This document shows positions 1 to 5,738 of a DNA stretch of 7,613 nucleotides, piece after piece. The stretch is taken from NCBI GenBank assembly GCA_035296905.1, contig DATHAA010000017.1, positions 1 through 7,613 on the forward strand, in the 5' to 3' direction. Numbering within the stretch: position 1 is the first letter of the stretch; each line of letters starts with the position of its first letter. A program made the translations under genes and the position numbers. Source of the DNA: DATEOR01 sp035296905 (GTDB lineage Bacteria > Actinomycetota > Thermoleophilia > Gaiellales > Gaiellaceae). The notes under the pieces were generated by a model. The model ran no database searches, was not told where the DNA came from, and worked only from the letters and a program-made list of their open reading frames with translations.

Positions 1-1
1 C

Positions 2-76
2 TCAGCGCTTCGCAACGCCACGGGCCGCAAGCTCAACCGCGTGCCGGTGAAGCCTGACGACATCGTCGGGCTCTAG
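2..76 (+). CDS. C-terminal end of a xanthine dehydrogenase/aldehyde oxidase-type molybdopterin subunit (partial)
   Basis: Only the last 24 residues and the stop codon are present; the gene enters from the left edge. The frame reads as a run containing NATGRKLNRVPVKPDDI and ends in TAG. This resembles the usual tail of the large molybdopterin-binding subunit of the xanthine dehydrogenase family, where an (N)ATG-x-R-(L)-x-x-(L/V)P-(L/V)-x-P-(E/D) segment closes the protein. These cytosolic enzymes hydroxylate purines, aldehydes, CO or N-heterocycles using a Mo cofactor. The substrate cannot be told from this piece. The stop codon overlaps the stop of the convergent PolX-like gene in a shared CTAG. 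The family call rests on one short motif, so it is moderate; the other two plus frames give no comparable match. Confidence 0.55.
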   Translation, partial: SALRNATGRKLNRVPVKPDDIVGL

Positions 77-1662
77 CGCCGCAGGATCGACTCGAGCGGC
101 TGTGTGTTCAGCACATCGGCTGCCGTCGCCCAGCCGCGCCGCGCGGTGTGCACCGCTAACTGCATGTTTCCGAGCCCGCGCACCGAGTGGGCGTCGGTGG
201 ACGCGACGATCTTCACGCCGGCTTCGGTCGCCCGCCGCACATGCTCACCGCGAAGATCGAGCCGGTCGGGAAGCCCGTTGACCTCTAAAGCAACACCCGT
301 CTCGAGCGCGACCTCGAACGCCTGATCGAGGTCAAGCGCGTTCTCGGGCCGGTGGTTGATGATCCGCCCCTTCGGATGGCTCAGGCAGCGGACGTACCGA
401 TGACGCATGGCCTCCAGGGTCCGCGCAGTTAGCTCCCGCGCGGGCATCCGCTGGCCGCCGTGCACGCTCGCTTGCACCCAGTCGAGCTCGGCCAGCACGG
501 AGTCCGGCAGGTCGAGCGACCCGTCTCGGAGGATGTCGCACTCGATTCCACGCAGCACCCGAAAGGGCGCGAGTGCCTCGTTCGCCGCCGCGATCTCCTC
601 GCCCTGTCGCAGCACGTCGTCGGCGGTCAGCCCCGGAACCGCGCCCACGCTCGGCGTGTGGTCGCAAATCGCGAGGTACTCGTAGCCCCGCGCGATCGCG
701 CCTTCGGCCATCTCGAGCACCGACGCCTTGCCGTCGGACCAGGTCGTGTGGCAGTGGAGGTCGCCGCGTATGTCCTCGACCTGGACGAGCGTGGGAGGTG
801 CGCGGCGATGCGCCTCCTCGCGCAGCTCGGGCGGGCAATAGGGCACACCGAGGCGCGCGTAGACGTCTTCTTCCGCGGGCGCCTCGGGCAGCGGCTCGAG
901 CGCCTTCACGTAGGCATCCGTTCCCGTCGCGCGCAACAGCGCAGTGCCGAACGCATTCGAAGGCGCGATCACGAGCTCCACCGGGACTCCTTCCACGGTG
1001 ACGCCCACGCCGGTCTCGGTGACGGCGACGATCTGCGGTAGTTGAGCGAAGAGTTCCAGCGCATTGTTGTCCGTAGTGACAATGACAAAGCGTTCGGATG
1101 AATCCGCCCACCGGCGCGGGTCGCCCGCCGCCACCCCGCCAAGGGCTGCCGCGATCCCCTCGACCAGTGCCCGTGCCCGATTCAACGTCAGTCCCCTTCT
1201 GGGCCTCGGGCGCGCGGCGGCCGCAAGTCCCGCACGGAGCTTCGCCTCCGTCTTCGGCCCGATCCCAGGCACCGACGTCAGCCGCCCCGCTTCGATCGCC
1301 TCACGAAACTCGGCCGCCGTGGTTATCCCCAGGAACTCGCCGATCTCGACCGAGCGCTTCGGCGAGAGCCCGAGCAGCCGCCCGAAGCCGACGAGCTCCG
1401 GCCGCACCTCGCGCTCGAGCTCGTCCAGCTCCTCGATCCGGCCCGTTTCCACGAGCTCCCGGAGGCGCGCCTCGATCCCCGGCCCGATGCCGCGGAGCTC
1501 GCGCACGCGCCCCTCGCGCACCAGCTCGGCCACGGGAGTCGCGAGGCCGCGGACGAGCTCCGCCGCGCGCCGGTAAGCCCGTGCCGTGTAATACGAGGAG
1601 CCGGCGAGATCCAACAAGGCTGCGAATGCCTCCAGGCGCTCGGCGACCGCGAGATTGTCCAG
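73..1662 (-). CDS. PolX-family protein: HhH plus degenerate polymerase X core plus intact PHP phosphoesterase
   Basis: Numbering is from the proposed CTG start (529 aa). Residues 1-50 form the helical N-domain. Helix-hairpin-helix motifs lie near 57-67 (RGIGPGIEARL) and 131-142 (VPGIGPKTEAKL). Residues about 153-279 match the family X polymerase core, and 299-527 are a PHP domain with a full metal-ligand set: H303/H305 (LHCHTTWSDG), D334/H335 (CDHTPS), E374 (GIECDI), H401 (SVHGG), H429 (SHPKGR) and D490/H492 (STDAH). The palm is abnormal. The usual GS-x-RR...D-I-D segment reads GDPRR...ERFVIVTTD, the third Asp is Glu229, and about 20 thumb residues are missing near 250-260. I infer a DNA-binding 3'-5' exonuclease or AP/phosphoesterase without polymerase activity, probably in base-excision repair. 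Start: GTG at 1815, GTG at 1758 and TTG at 1725 are also in frame, but the fold begins at CTG 1662, which has GGTCGAGGA 8 bases upstream; the longer versions add unlike-family sequence and run into the divergent gene. Confidence 0.85.
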   Translation of the reverse strand: MDNLAVAERLEAFAALLDLAGSSYYTARAYRRAAELVRGLATPVAELVREGRVRELRGIGPGIEARLRELVETGRIEELDELEREVRPELVGFGRLLGLSPKRSVEIGEFLGITTAAEFREAIEAGRLTSVPGIGPKTEAKLRAGLAAAARPRPRRGLTLNRARALVEGIAAALGGVAAGDPRRWADSSERFVIVTTDNNALELFAQLPQIVAVTETGVGVTVEGVPVELVIAPSNAFGTALLRATGTDAYVKALEPLPEAPAEEDVYARLGVPYCPPELREEAHRRAPPTLVQVEDIRGDLHCHTTWSDGKASVLEMAEGAIARGYEYLAICDHTPSVGAVPGLTADDVLRQGEEIAAANEALAPFRVLRGIECDILRDGSLDLPDSVLAELDWVQASVHGGQRMPARELTARTLEAMRHRYVRCLSHPKGRIINHRPENALDLDQAFEVALETGVALEVNGLPDRLDLRGEHVRRATEAGVKIVASTDAHSVRGLGNMQLAVHTARRGWATAADVLNTQPLESILRR

Positions 1663-1800
1663 GTCGCCGGTCCTCGACCTTCGGTGAGGCCGCTCTTGGC
1701 CGTTTCGGGTATGAGGTGGGCTCAAGAAGGTGACATATTCCCTGCTATGAGGGGGCACAAGGTCGAGGCCGGGACACCTCGCCGGATCCGCAACGAGGAC

Positions 1801-1959
1801 ATGCGCGTTCGCCACTGGCGGCGCGAGCAGTTCTACGAGCTCGGCTTTTCGAACTCGGATGCGCGCACTCTGGCCCGCTCCGGCGCGGATCTCATGGCGA
1901 CCCGCGTGCTCATTGCCAAGGGGTGCGACCCCGCGACCGCGTATCGGATCGTTCGCTGA
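1801..1959 (+). CDS. small helical protein with RHWRREQ N-terminus, 52 aa
   Basis: The product has a basic start (MRVRHWRREQ), then two or three predicted helices, and ends GCDPATAYRIVR. The pattern of a WRREQ motif, a (Y/F)ELGFS turn and a final G-C-x-P-x-x-A-x-R-I segment resembles short uncharacterised proteins I associate with actinobacteria; no function is known to me. There is no signal peptide or membrane segment. The ATG at 1801 starts just at the conserved-looking part and is preceded by CGAGGA, placed rather close. An in-frame ATG at 1747 would give 70 aa and has a CATATT hexamer ending 7 bases upstream, which could mean a leaderless start there. The frame is open further back to 1684, but that overlaps the start region of the divergent PolX-like gene. 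The stop overlaps the next start by one base (TGATG), which suggests translational coupling. Confidence 0.6.
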   Translation: MRVRHWRREQFYELGFSNSDARTLARSGADLMATRVLIAKGCDPATAYRIVR

Positions 1960-2084
1960 TGCCGGTCGACCCCGGGACGCGAAACTTCATCTACGCGACC
2001 GCGTTCTTCACGTCGCTCTTCTTCGCGCTGGGGATGCTGCTGCCGATCGCGCTCGTCATCCGCTGGTTCCTCTACGGCTACTAG
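1959..2084 (+). CDS. 41-residue single-span membrane protein
   Basis: This short frame begins at an ATG that shares its A with the TGA of the upstream small gene (TGATG) and ends in TAG. The product starts MPVDPGTRNFIY, followed by a long hydrophobic stretch, roughly residues 11-40, rich in Phe, Leu, Ala and Ile and broken by one Pro and one Arg, ending RWFLYGY. I read it as a one-helix membrane microprotein. I do not recognise a family. Support comes from the tight overlap, the coherent hydrophobic composition and G/C third positions in most codons. It probably forms a two-gene unit with the 52-residue protein, possibly as a membrane anchor or partner, but that is inference. Being only 42 codons it could still be chance. 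Confidence 0.5.
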   Translation: MPVDPGTRNFIYATAFFTSLFFALGMLLPIALVIRWFLYGY

Positions 2085-2091
2085 ACGCAAT

Positions 2092-2139
2092 GCCGGGCCG
2101 ACCTCGGGGGCTGCGGCCTCCCCAGTGAGGCGACCCGGC
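2092..2139 (+). terminator. nested GC-rich hairpin after the two small genes
   Basis: GCCGGG (2092-2097) pairs with CCCGGC (2134-2139), CCTC (2102-2105) with GAGG (2127-2130), and GGGG(G) (2106-2110) with (T)CCCC (2119-2123), giving a nested stem with small bulges. It begins 8 bases after the stop of the 41-residue gene, where a terminator would be expected. There is no real T run after it (only a CCTTCT stretch further on), so it may be a U-poor terminator or an RNA-stabilising structure. Confidence 0.4.
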
Positions 2140-2242
2140 GCACCGTCCTTCTGGAAGCTCTCGCGCGACCCTCGCTTCTTCAGAGAATGCTTACAGCTTC
2201 AGCGCGCTCGTCGCCCTTCGCGTACGTCCCGTTAGGCGGCCG

Positions 2243-2269
2243 TTGAACCTGGCCGCGATCCTTTAGGCT
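2243..2269 (+). promoter_or_regulatory. candidate promoter for the adenine deaminase operon
   Basis: TTGAAC (2243-2248) resembles a -35 box and TAGGCT (2264-2269) fits a TAnnnT -10 box, with a short 15-base spacer. The ATG of the deaminase begins 7 bases after the last T of the -10 box, and no convincing Shine-Dalgarno lies between them, so transcription could begin at or next to the start codon. An inverted repeat, GCGGCC (2236-2241) and GGCCGC (2251-2256), brackets the -35 box, and TTAGGC occurs twice (2232-2237 and 2263-2268); these could be operator elements. The rest of 2140-2275 shows no gene. Confidence 0.4.
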
Positions 2270-2275
2270 CGCCCC

Positions 2276-3964
2276 ATGCCGGATCTGGCCAGGCGCCTCG
2301 CCGTCGCGCGCGGTGACGAGATCGCGGACGTCGTCATCGAGGGCGGCAAGGTCTTCTCCGTCTTCACGGGCGAGTGGCTCGAGACCGAGATCGCGATCTG
2401 CGACGGCTACGTCGCCGGGCTCGGCGAGTACGCGGGCAAGGAGGTCGTGCACGCGCGCGGGAAGTACGTCGTCCCCGGGCTGATCGACGCGCACATGCAC
2501 CTGGAGACCGTGAAGCTCCTCGTGGACGAGTTCGCGCGCCTCGTCCTGCCGATGGGGACGACGACGGTCGTCGCCGACCCGCACGAGATCGCGAACGTGC
2601 TCGGGACAGATGGGATCCACTGGCTCGCCGACGTCGCCGACGAGGTGCCGCTCGACATCTTCTTCATGGCTTCGTCGTGCGTGCCTGCGTCGAAGTTCGA
2701 GTCGCCGAGGCGCGGGTTCACGCTCGGAGACCTGCAGGGGCTCCTCCGCCGTCGGCGCGTGATCGGGCTCGCCGAGATGATGAACTATCCCGGCGTGGTC
2801 GCCGGCGATCCGCACGAGCTCGACAAGCTCGGGCTCGAGTCGTCGCACGTGGACGGGCACGCGCCCGGCCTTCTCGGGCCCGGCCTGCAGGCCTATGCCG
2901 CTGCCGGGATCCGCTCCGACCACGAGTGCTACTCGGCCGAGGAAGGCCGCCAGCGCCTGCGCGCGGGGATGTGGGTGCTGATCCGGGAGGCGACCGCCGC
3001 GCGAAACCTCAAGGCGCTCGCGCCGCTCGTCGGAGAGTTCGGGCCGCATCGCCTTGCGCTCTGCACCGACGACCGCGAGCCCGAGCACATCGCGGAGGTC
3101 GGGCACATGAACCACGTCGTCCGCAGCGCGGTCGAGCTCGGCATCTCGCCGGAGGACGCCTTGATCATGGCGACGCTCAATCCGGCGCTCTGGCACGGCC
3201 TGCGGGACTTCGGCGCAATCGCGCCCGGCTACGTCGCCGACCTCCTCCTGCTGCCCGACCTCGAGAGCTTCGAGCCCGACGTCGTGCTCAAGCGCGGCGC
3301 GCCGGTCGAGGACTACCCGAGCCCCGCGGTGCCCGAATGGGTGCGGAACACCGTTCGCGTGGCGCCGACCGCGTCCAACGACTTCGCGATCCCATGGGAG
3401 GGGGGCGAGGCGCGCGTGATCGGGCTCATCGAGGGTCAGATCGTCACGGACGATCTCCGCGAAGAGCCGAAGGTCGAGGACGGCTTCGCCGTCGCCGATC
3501 CCGAGCGCGATGTCCTCAAGATCGCCGTCGTCGAGCGGCATCTCGGGACGGGGAGGATCGGCCTCGGCCTCGCGAAGGGCTTCGGGCTTCAGCGCGGCGC
3601 GATCGCGACATCGCTCGCGCATGACGCGCACAACATCGTCGTCGTGGGCGTCGATGACGGCGACATGGCCCGCGCGGTGGGGCGGCTGTCCGAGACCGGG
3701 GGAGGGCTGGTCGTGATCGCCGACCGCGGCGTGCAGGCCGAGCTGCCCTTGCCCGTCGCCGGGATCCTCTCGGATGCGCCCTTCGAGGAGGTCGTCGAAC
3801 TCTCCGACGCCTGCCTCGCTGCGGTGCGCGAGCTCGGCTGCGAGTTCCCGGCGCCCTTCCAGACGCTGAGCTTCCTCGCGCTCTCCGTGATCCCGAAGCT
3901 GAAGATCACCGACCGCGGCCTGATCGACGTCGATGCCTTCGAGATCGTCGGGCTCCAGGCGTGA
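2276..3964 (+). CDS. ade: adenine deaminase (adenine to hypoxanthine and ammonia)
   Basis: The product has 562 residues, normal for the metal-dependent adenine deaminase family (amidohydrolase superfamily). It catalyses cytosolic adenine deamination in purine salvage or catabolism. Visible signatures: the metal-binding HMH at 73-75 after PGLIDA, DPHEIANVLG at 101-110, FFMASSCVPAS near 129-139, GLAEMMNYPGV at 164-174, DGHAPG at 193-198, IRSDHECYSAEE at 212-223, a CTDDR motif at 263-267 with the candidate catalytic Asp, and the C-terminal HDAHNIVVVG at 449-458. All expected ligands appear intact. The ATG start has no good Shine-Dalgarno but sits right behind a plausible -10 box. The stop overlaps the next start by four bases (GTGA), so this is the first gene of a three-gene unit. 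The family assignment is firm. Confidence 0.95.
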   Translation: MPDLARRLAVARGDEIADVVIEGGKVFSVFTGEWLETEIAICDGYVAGLGEYAGKEVVHARGKYVVPGLIDAHMHLETVKLLVDEFARLVLPMGTTTVVADPHEIANVLGTDGIHWLADVADEVPLDIFFMASSCVPASKFESPRRGFTLGDLQGLLRRRRVIGLAEMMNYPGVVAGDPHELDKLGLESSHVDGHAPGLLGPGLQAYAAAGIRSDHECYSAEEGRQRLRAGMWVLIREATAARNLKALAPLVGEFGPHRLALCTDDREPEHIAEVGHMNHVVRSAVELGISPEDALIMATLNPALWHGLRDFGAIAPGYVADLLLLPDLESFEPDVVLKRGAPVEDYPSPAVPEWVRNTVRVAPTASNDFAIPWEGGEARVIGLIEGQIVTDDLREEPKVEDGFAVADPERDVLKIAVVERHLGTGRIGLGLAKGFGLQRGAIATSLAHDAHNIVVVGVDDGDMARAVGRLSETGGGLVVIADRGVQAELPLPVAGILSDAPFEEVVELSDACLAAVRELGCEFPAPFQTLSFLALSVIPKLKITDRGLIDVDAFEIVGLQA

Positions 3965-4794
3965 GCGCACCCGAGAGATCCGAGCCGCTTCCTGCGTGGA
4001 GCCTCCCGGCCGGCGCCGAAAAGAACATCGAGCTCGCGGTCGAGTGGCCTGCGGAAGTCTCGCACGAGTGGGCGTTCGGAGGCTCGACCGGAAGCGGTGT
4101 CCGCGTCTGCATCCTCGACAGCGGCGTCGAGCCGAACCACCCCTTGGTCGGTCCGCTCGCGGACGCCGTTGCGGTCGTTCGCAGCCCGGACGGCGAGATC
4201 ACGATCGAACCGGACGAGGAGGGAGACCTCTGCGGCCACGGAACGGCGTGCGCCGGCATCGTCCGTTCCCTCGCGCCCGAATGTGAGCTCTACAGCGTGC
4301 GCGTCCTCGGTGCCGGCTACACGGGTAGCGGCCCCATTCTCGTCGCCGGCCTTCGCTACGCGATCGAGAACGGGTTCGACGTCGTGAACATGAGCCTCTC
4401 GACGACGAAGAAAGACCTCGCCGAGAGCCTGCACGAGCTCGCCGACCTCGCGTACTTCCAAAAGACGATGCTCATCGCCTCGGCGCACAATCTGCCGGTC
4501 GAGAGCTTCCCGTGGCGGTTCGCCTCGGTGCTCTCGGTGGGGAGTCACGACCGGGACGAGCCGCTTGACTTCTTCTACAACCCCGAGCCGCCGGTCGAGT
4601 TCTTCGCGCGTGGAGTGGACATCGACGTCGCCTGGGTGCAAGGCTCCAGCCTTCGCTGTACCGGCAACAGCTTTGCAACCCCGCACATGACCGGCATCTG
4701 CGCCCTCGTCCTCGGAAGCCATCCGGAGCTGACGCCCTTCCAGCTCAAGAGCGTCCTCTACCTCACCGCGACGAACATGATCGGATCTCGATGA
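3961..4794 (+). CDS. short intracellular subtilisin-like (S8) serine peptidase
   Basis: The product has 277 residues and starts at the GTG in the GTGA overlap with the deaminase. It has no signal peptide, propeptide or transmembrane segment, so it is expected in the cytosol as a near-minimal S8 catalytic domain. Catalytic motifs: Asp53 in VCILDSGVEPNHP, His93 in CGHGTACAGIV, oxyanion Asn177 in IASAHN and Ser237 in GNSFATPHMTGICALV. All are intact, so activity is likely. The N-terminal about 45 residues (through WPAEVSHEWAFGGSTGSG) lead straight into the first strand and are too short for a classical inhibitory prodomain. Cys residues at 50, 91, 97, 108, 233 and 247 are notable for such a small protease. 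The substrate is unknown. Its stop overlaps the GAF gene start (ATGA), suggesting co-translation and a shared function. Confidence 0.9.
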   Translation: MSAPERSEPLPAWSLPAGAEKNIELAVEWPAEVSHEWAFGGSTGSGVRVCILDSGVEPNHPLVGPLADAVAVVRSPDGEITIEPDEEGDLCGHGTACAGIVRSLAPECELYSVRVLGAGYTGSGPILVAGLRYAIENGFDVVNMSLSTTKKDLAESLHELADLAYFQKTMLIASAHNLPVESFPWRFASVLSVGSHDRDEPLDFFYNPEPPVEFFARGVDIDVAWVQGSSLRCTGNSFATPHMTGICALVLGSHPELTPFQLKSVLYLTATNMIGSR

Positions 4795-5477
4795 CGGGAG
4801 ATGACCTGCGAGCAGCAGTCGCCGCCGGCGTCCTGCGCTCCGAGGAGGGCCACCGGGAGCTCCTGCGCTCGATCGTCGAGGTCGCCCGGGCGATCTTTCA
4901 CGCGCGGGCGGCCTCCATCTTCCTGCTCGACGAGGCGCGGGACGAGCTCGTCTTCGAGGCGATCGCCGGAGAGGGCTCGGACAGCCTCGTGGGGACGCGT
5001 TTCCCTTCGAGCACGGGAATTGCCGGCTGGGTGCTCGTGACGCGTCAGCCGCTCGTCCTCGAGGATGTCAGCGAGGACCCGCGCTTCGCCAAGGACGCGG
5101 CGGAGGCCACGGGCTACGTCCCGAAGGGGCTCATGGCCGTCCCGCTTCTGCACGAGGAGCGGGCGCTCGGGGTCCTCGAGGTGCTGGACAGGCCCGCGCG
5201 GCCGGGCGCGGCGCTCGAGGAGGTGGAGCTACTCGGGCTCTTCGCCGGCCAGGCGGCGATCGCGCTCGATCTGCTGCAGGCGGCGCGGCGTGCGCGCGCC
5301 GCCCTGGAGGGCTCGGGAGGGGATCTTGAGAGCCTGGCCCGGCTCGCAGCGGCGATCGACGGGCTCGAAGGCGAACGGCGCTCGGTCGGTCTCGAGTTCC
5401 TGGGAACTCTCGAGAGGCTGCTGGAAGGTGAGAGCCGGGCGGCAGGGCCGCCCGGCTCTTTCCGGACTAAGCCTTGA
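4791..5477 (+). CDS. GAF-domain sensor-like protein
   Basis: The frame gives 228 residues. Residues about 24-163 form one GAF domain: an entry helix (LLRSIVEVARAIFHARAAS), the strand IFLLDEARDELVFEAIAGEG, the FPSSTGIAGWVLVTRQPLVLEDVSEDPRF core (71-99, a classic GAF G-x-G-W-V-x-x-x-x-P-x-x-x-x-D-V pattern), then GLMAVPLLHEERALGVLEVLD (113-133) and a closing helix. Residues 164-212 are helical and may dimerise or contact a partner; there is no HTH, kinase, cyclase or phosphatase domain. GAF domains bind small ligands such as cyclic nucleotides or mediate redox sensing; the ligand here is unknown. The start overlaps the protease stop (ATGA). The last 15 residues (214-228) are encoded by a terminator-like hairpin and may be an artefact of a late frameshift: an out-of-frame TGA lies at 5429-5431, right before the stem. 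Confidence 0.88.
   Translation: MTGDDLRAAVAAGVLRSEEGHRELLRSIVEVARAIFHARAASIFLLDEARDELVFEAIAGEGSDSLVGTRFPSSTGIAGWVLVTRQPLVLEDVSEDPRFAKDAAEATGYVPKGLMAVPLLHEERALGVLEVLDRPARPGAALEEVELLGLFAGQAAIALDLLQAARRARAALEGSGGDLESLARLAAAIDGLEGERRSVGLEFLGTLERLLEGESRAAGPPGSFRTKP
5431..5461 (+). terminator. 13-bp perfect hairpin terminator at the end of the ade-protease-GAF unit
   Basis: AGAGCCGGGCGGC (5431-5443) and GCCGCCCGGCTCT (5447-5459) are perfect complements with an AGG loop, followed by two further T and then CC. This is the strongest hairpin in the window and looks like an intrinsic terminator with a short U run for the plus-strand operon. It also lies 7 bases past the stop of the convergent minus-strand small gene and may serve both, although no T run follows on that strand. 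It lies inside the GAF reading frame. Confidence 0.75.
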
Positions 5478-5628
5478 AACGGTGAGCTTCGACGTCGGGC
5501 TCTTCGTCGGTCTCCCGCCGCCCCGGCTCGTTCGGGTCGTCGGACTCGTCGTTAATGGCCTTATTGCGATGGCCCTCGACGTCCTGCTCGTCCTGAGCGC
5601 CCTTGTTCCTTTCGCGCTCTTCCTCCAC
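5467..5628 (-). CDS. small acidic, probably disordered protein with two DVE(G/A)HRxKA repeats, 53 aa
   Basis: The GTG start has an excellent Shine-Dalgarno (AAAGGAG, 5 bases upstream), which decides the start over the ATG at 5661 (64 aa). The product is rich in Glu, Asp, Arg, Asn and Lys, has no hydrophobic core, Cys or Trp, and is probably disordered. It holds two copies of a motif: DVEGHRNKA at residues 16-24 and DVEAHRFKA at 45-53, each preceded by acidic residues and 29 residues apart; the second copy is the very C-terminus. I do not know a function. It could be a stress-related or hydrophilin-like protein, a protein-binding linear motif carrier, or a peptide precursor; none is established. 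The gene is monocistronic, convergent with the GAF gene (11-base overlap of the frames) and divergent from the transporter. Confidence 0.72.
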   Translation of the reverse strand: MEEERERNKGAQDEQDVEGHRNKAINDESDDPNEPGRRETDEEPDVEAHRFKA

Positions 5629-5633
5629 GGTTT

Positions 5634-5640
5634 CTCCTTT
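5634..5640 (-). promoter_or_regulatory. ribosome binding site of the DVE(G/A)HR repeat protein
   Basis: On the minus strand AAAGGAG is followed by AAACC and then GTG. It is the clearest Shine-Dalgarno in the window and fixes the start of the small acidic gene at 5628. The 110 bases between this gene and the transporter (5629-5738) should hold divergent promoters, but I could not identify convincing -35/-10 pairs there. Confidence 0.75.
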
Positions 5641-5738
5641 CGTCGACGTGTGAGATCCCACTCAGACCAGACGTGCGTGACGCCCACTATCTTCCCACGC
5701 TTTCGCTCTCTTCGGAATAGCGAGTTTTCGGCGACGGT

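Noticed and set aside
1663..1815. N-terminal extension of the PolX-like protein to GTG 1815
   Set aside because: The 51 extra residues do not resemble the family, have no ribosome site, and would overlap the divergent small gene.
2085..2275. Possible purine riboswitch before ade
   Set aside because: The space is mostly taken by a terminator-like hairpin and promoter boxes; no purine aptamer core sequences are visible and the transcript may have no leader.
2180..3970. 596-residue open frame on the minus strand across ade
   Set aside because: Low-complexity Arg/Asp/Glu/His-rich translation with no recognisable domain, fully antisense to a clear adenine deaminase; it is a by-product of high GC codon bias.
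3589..4722. 377-residue minus-strand open frame over ade and the protease
   Set aside because: No domain, antisense to catalytic-motif-bearing genes on the plus strand.
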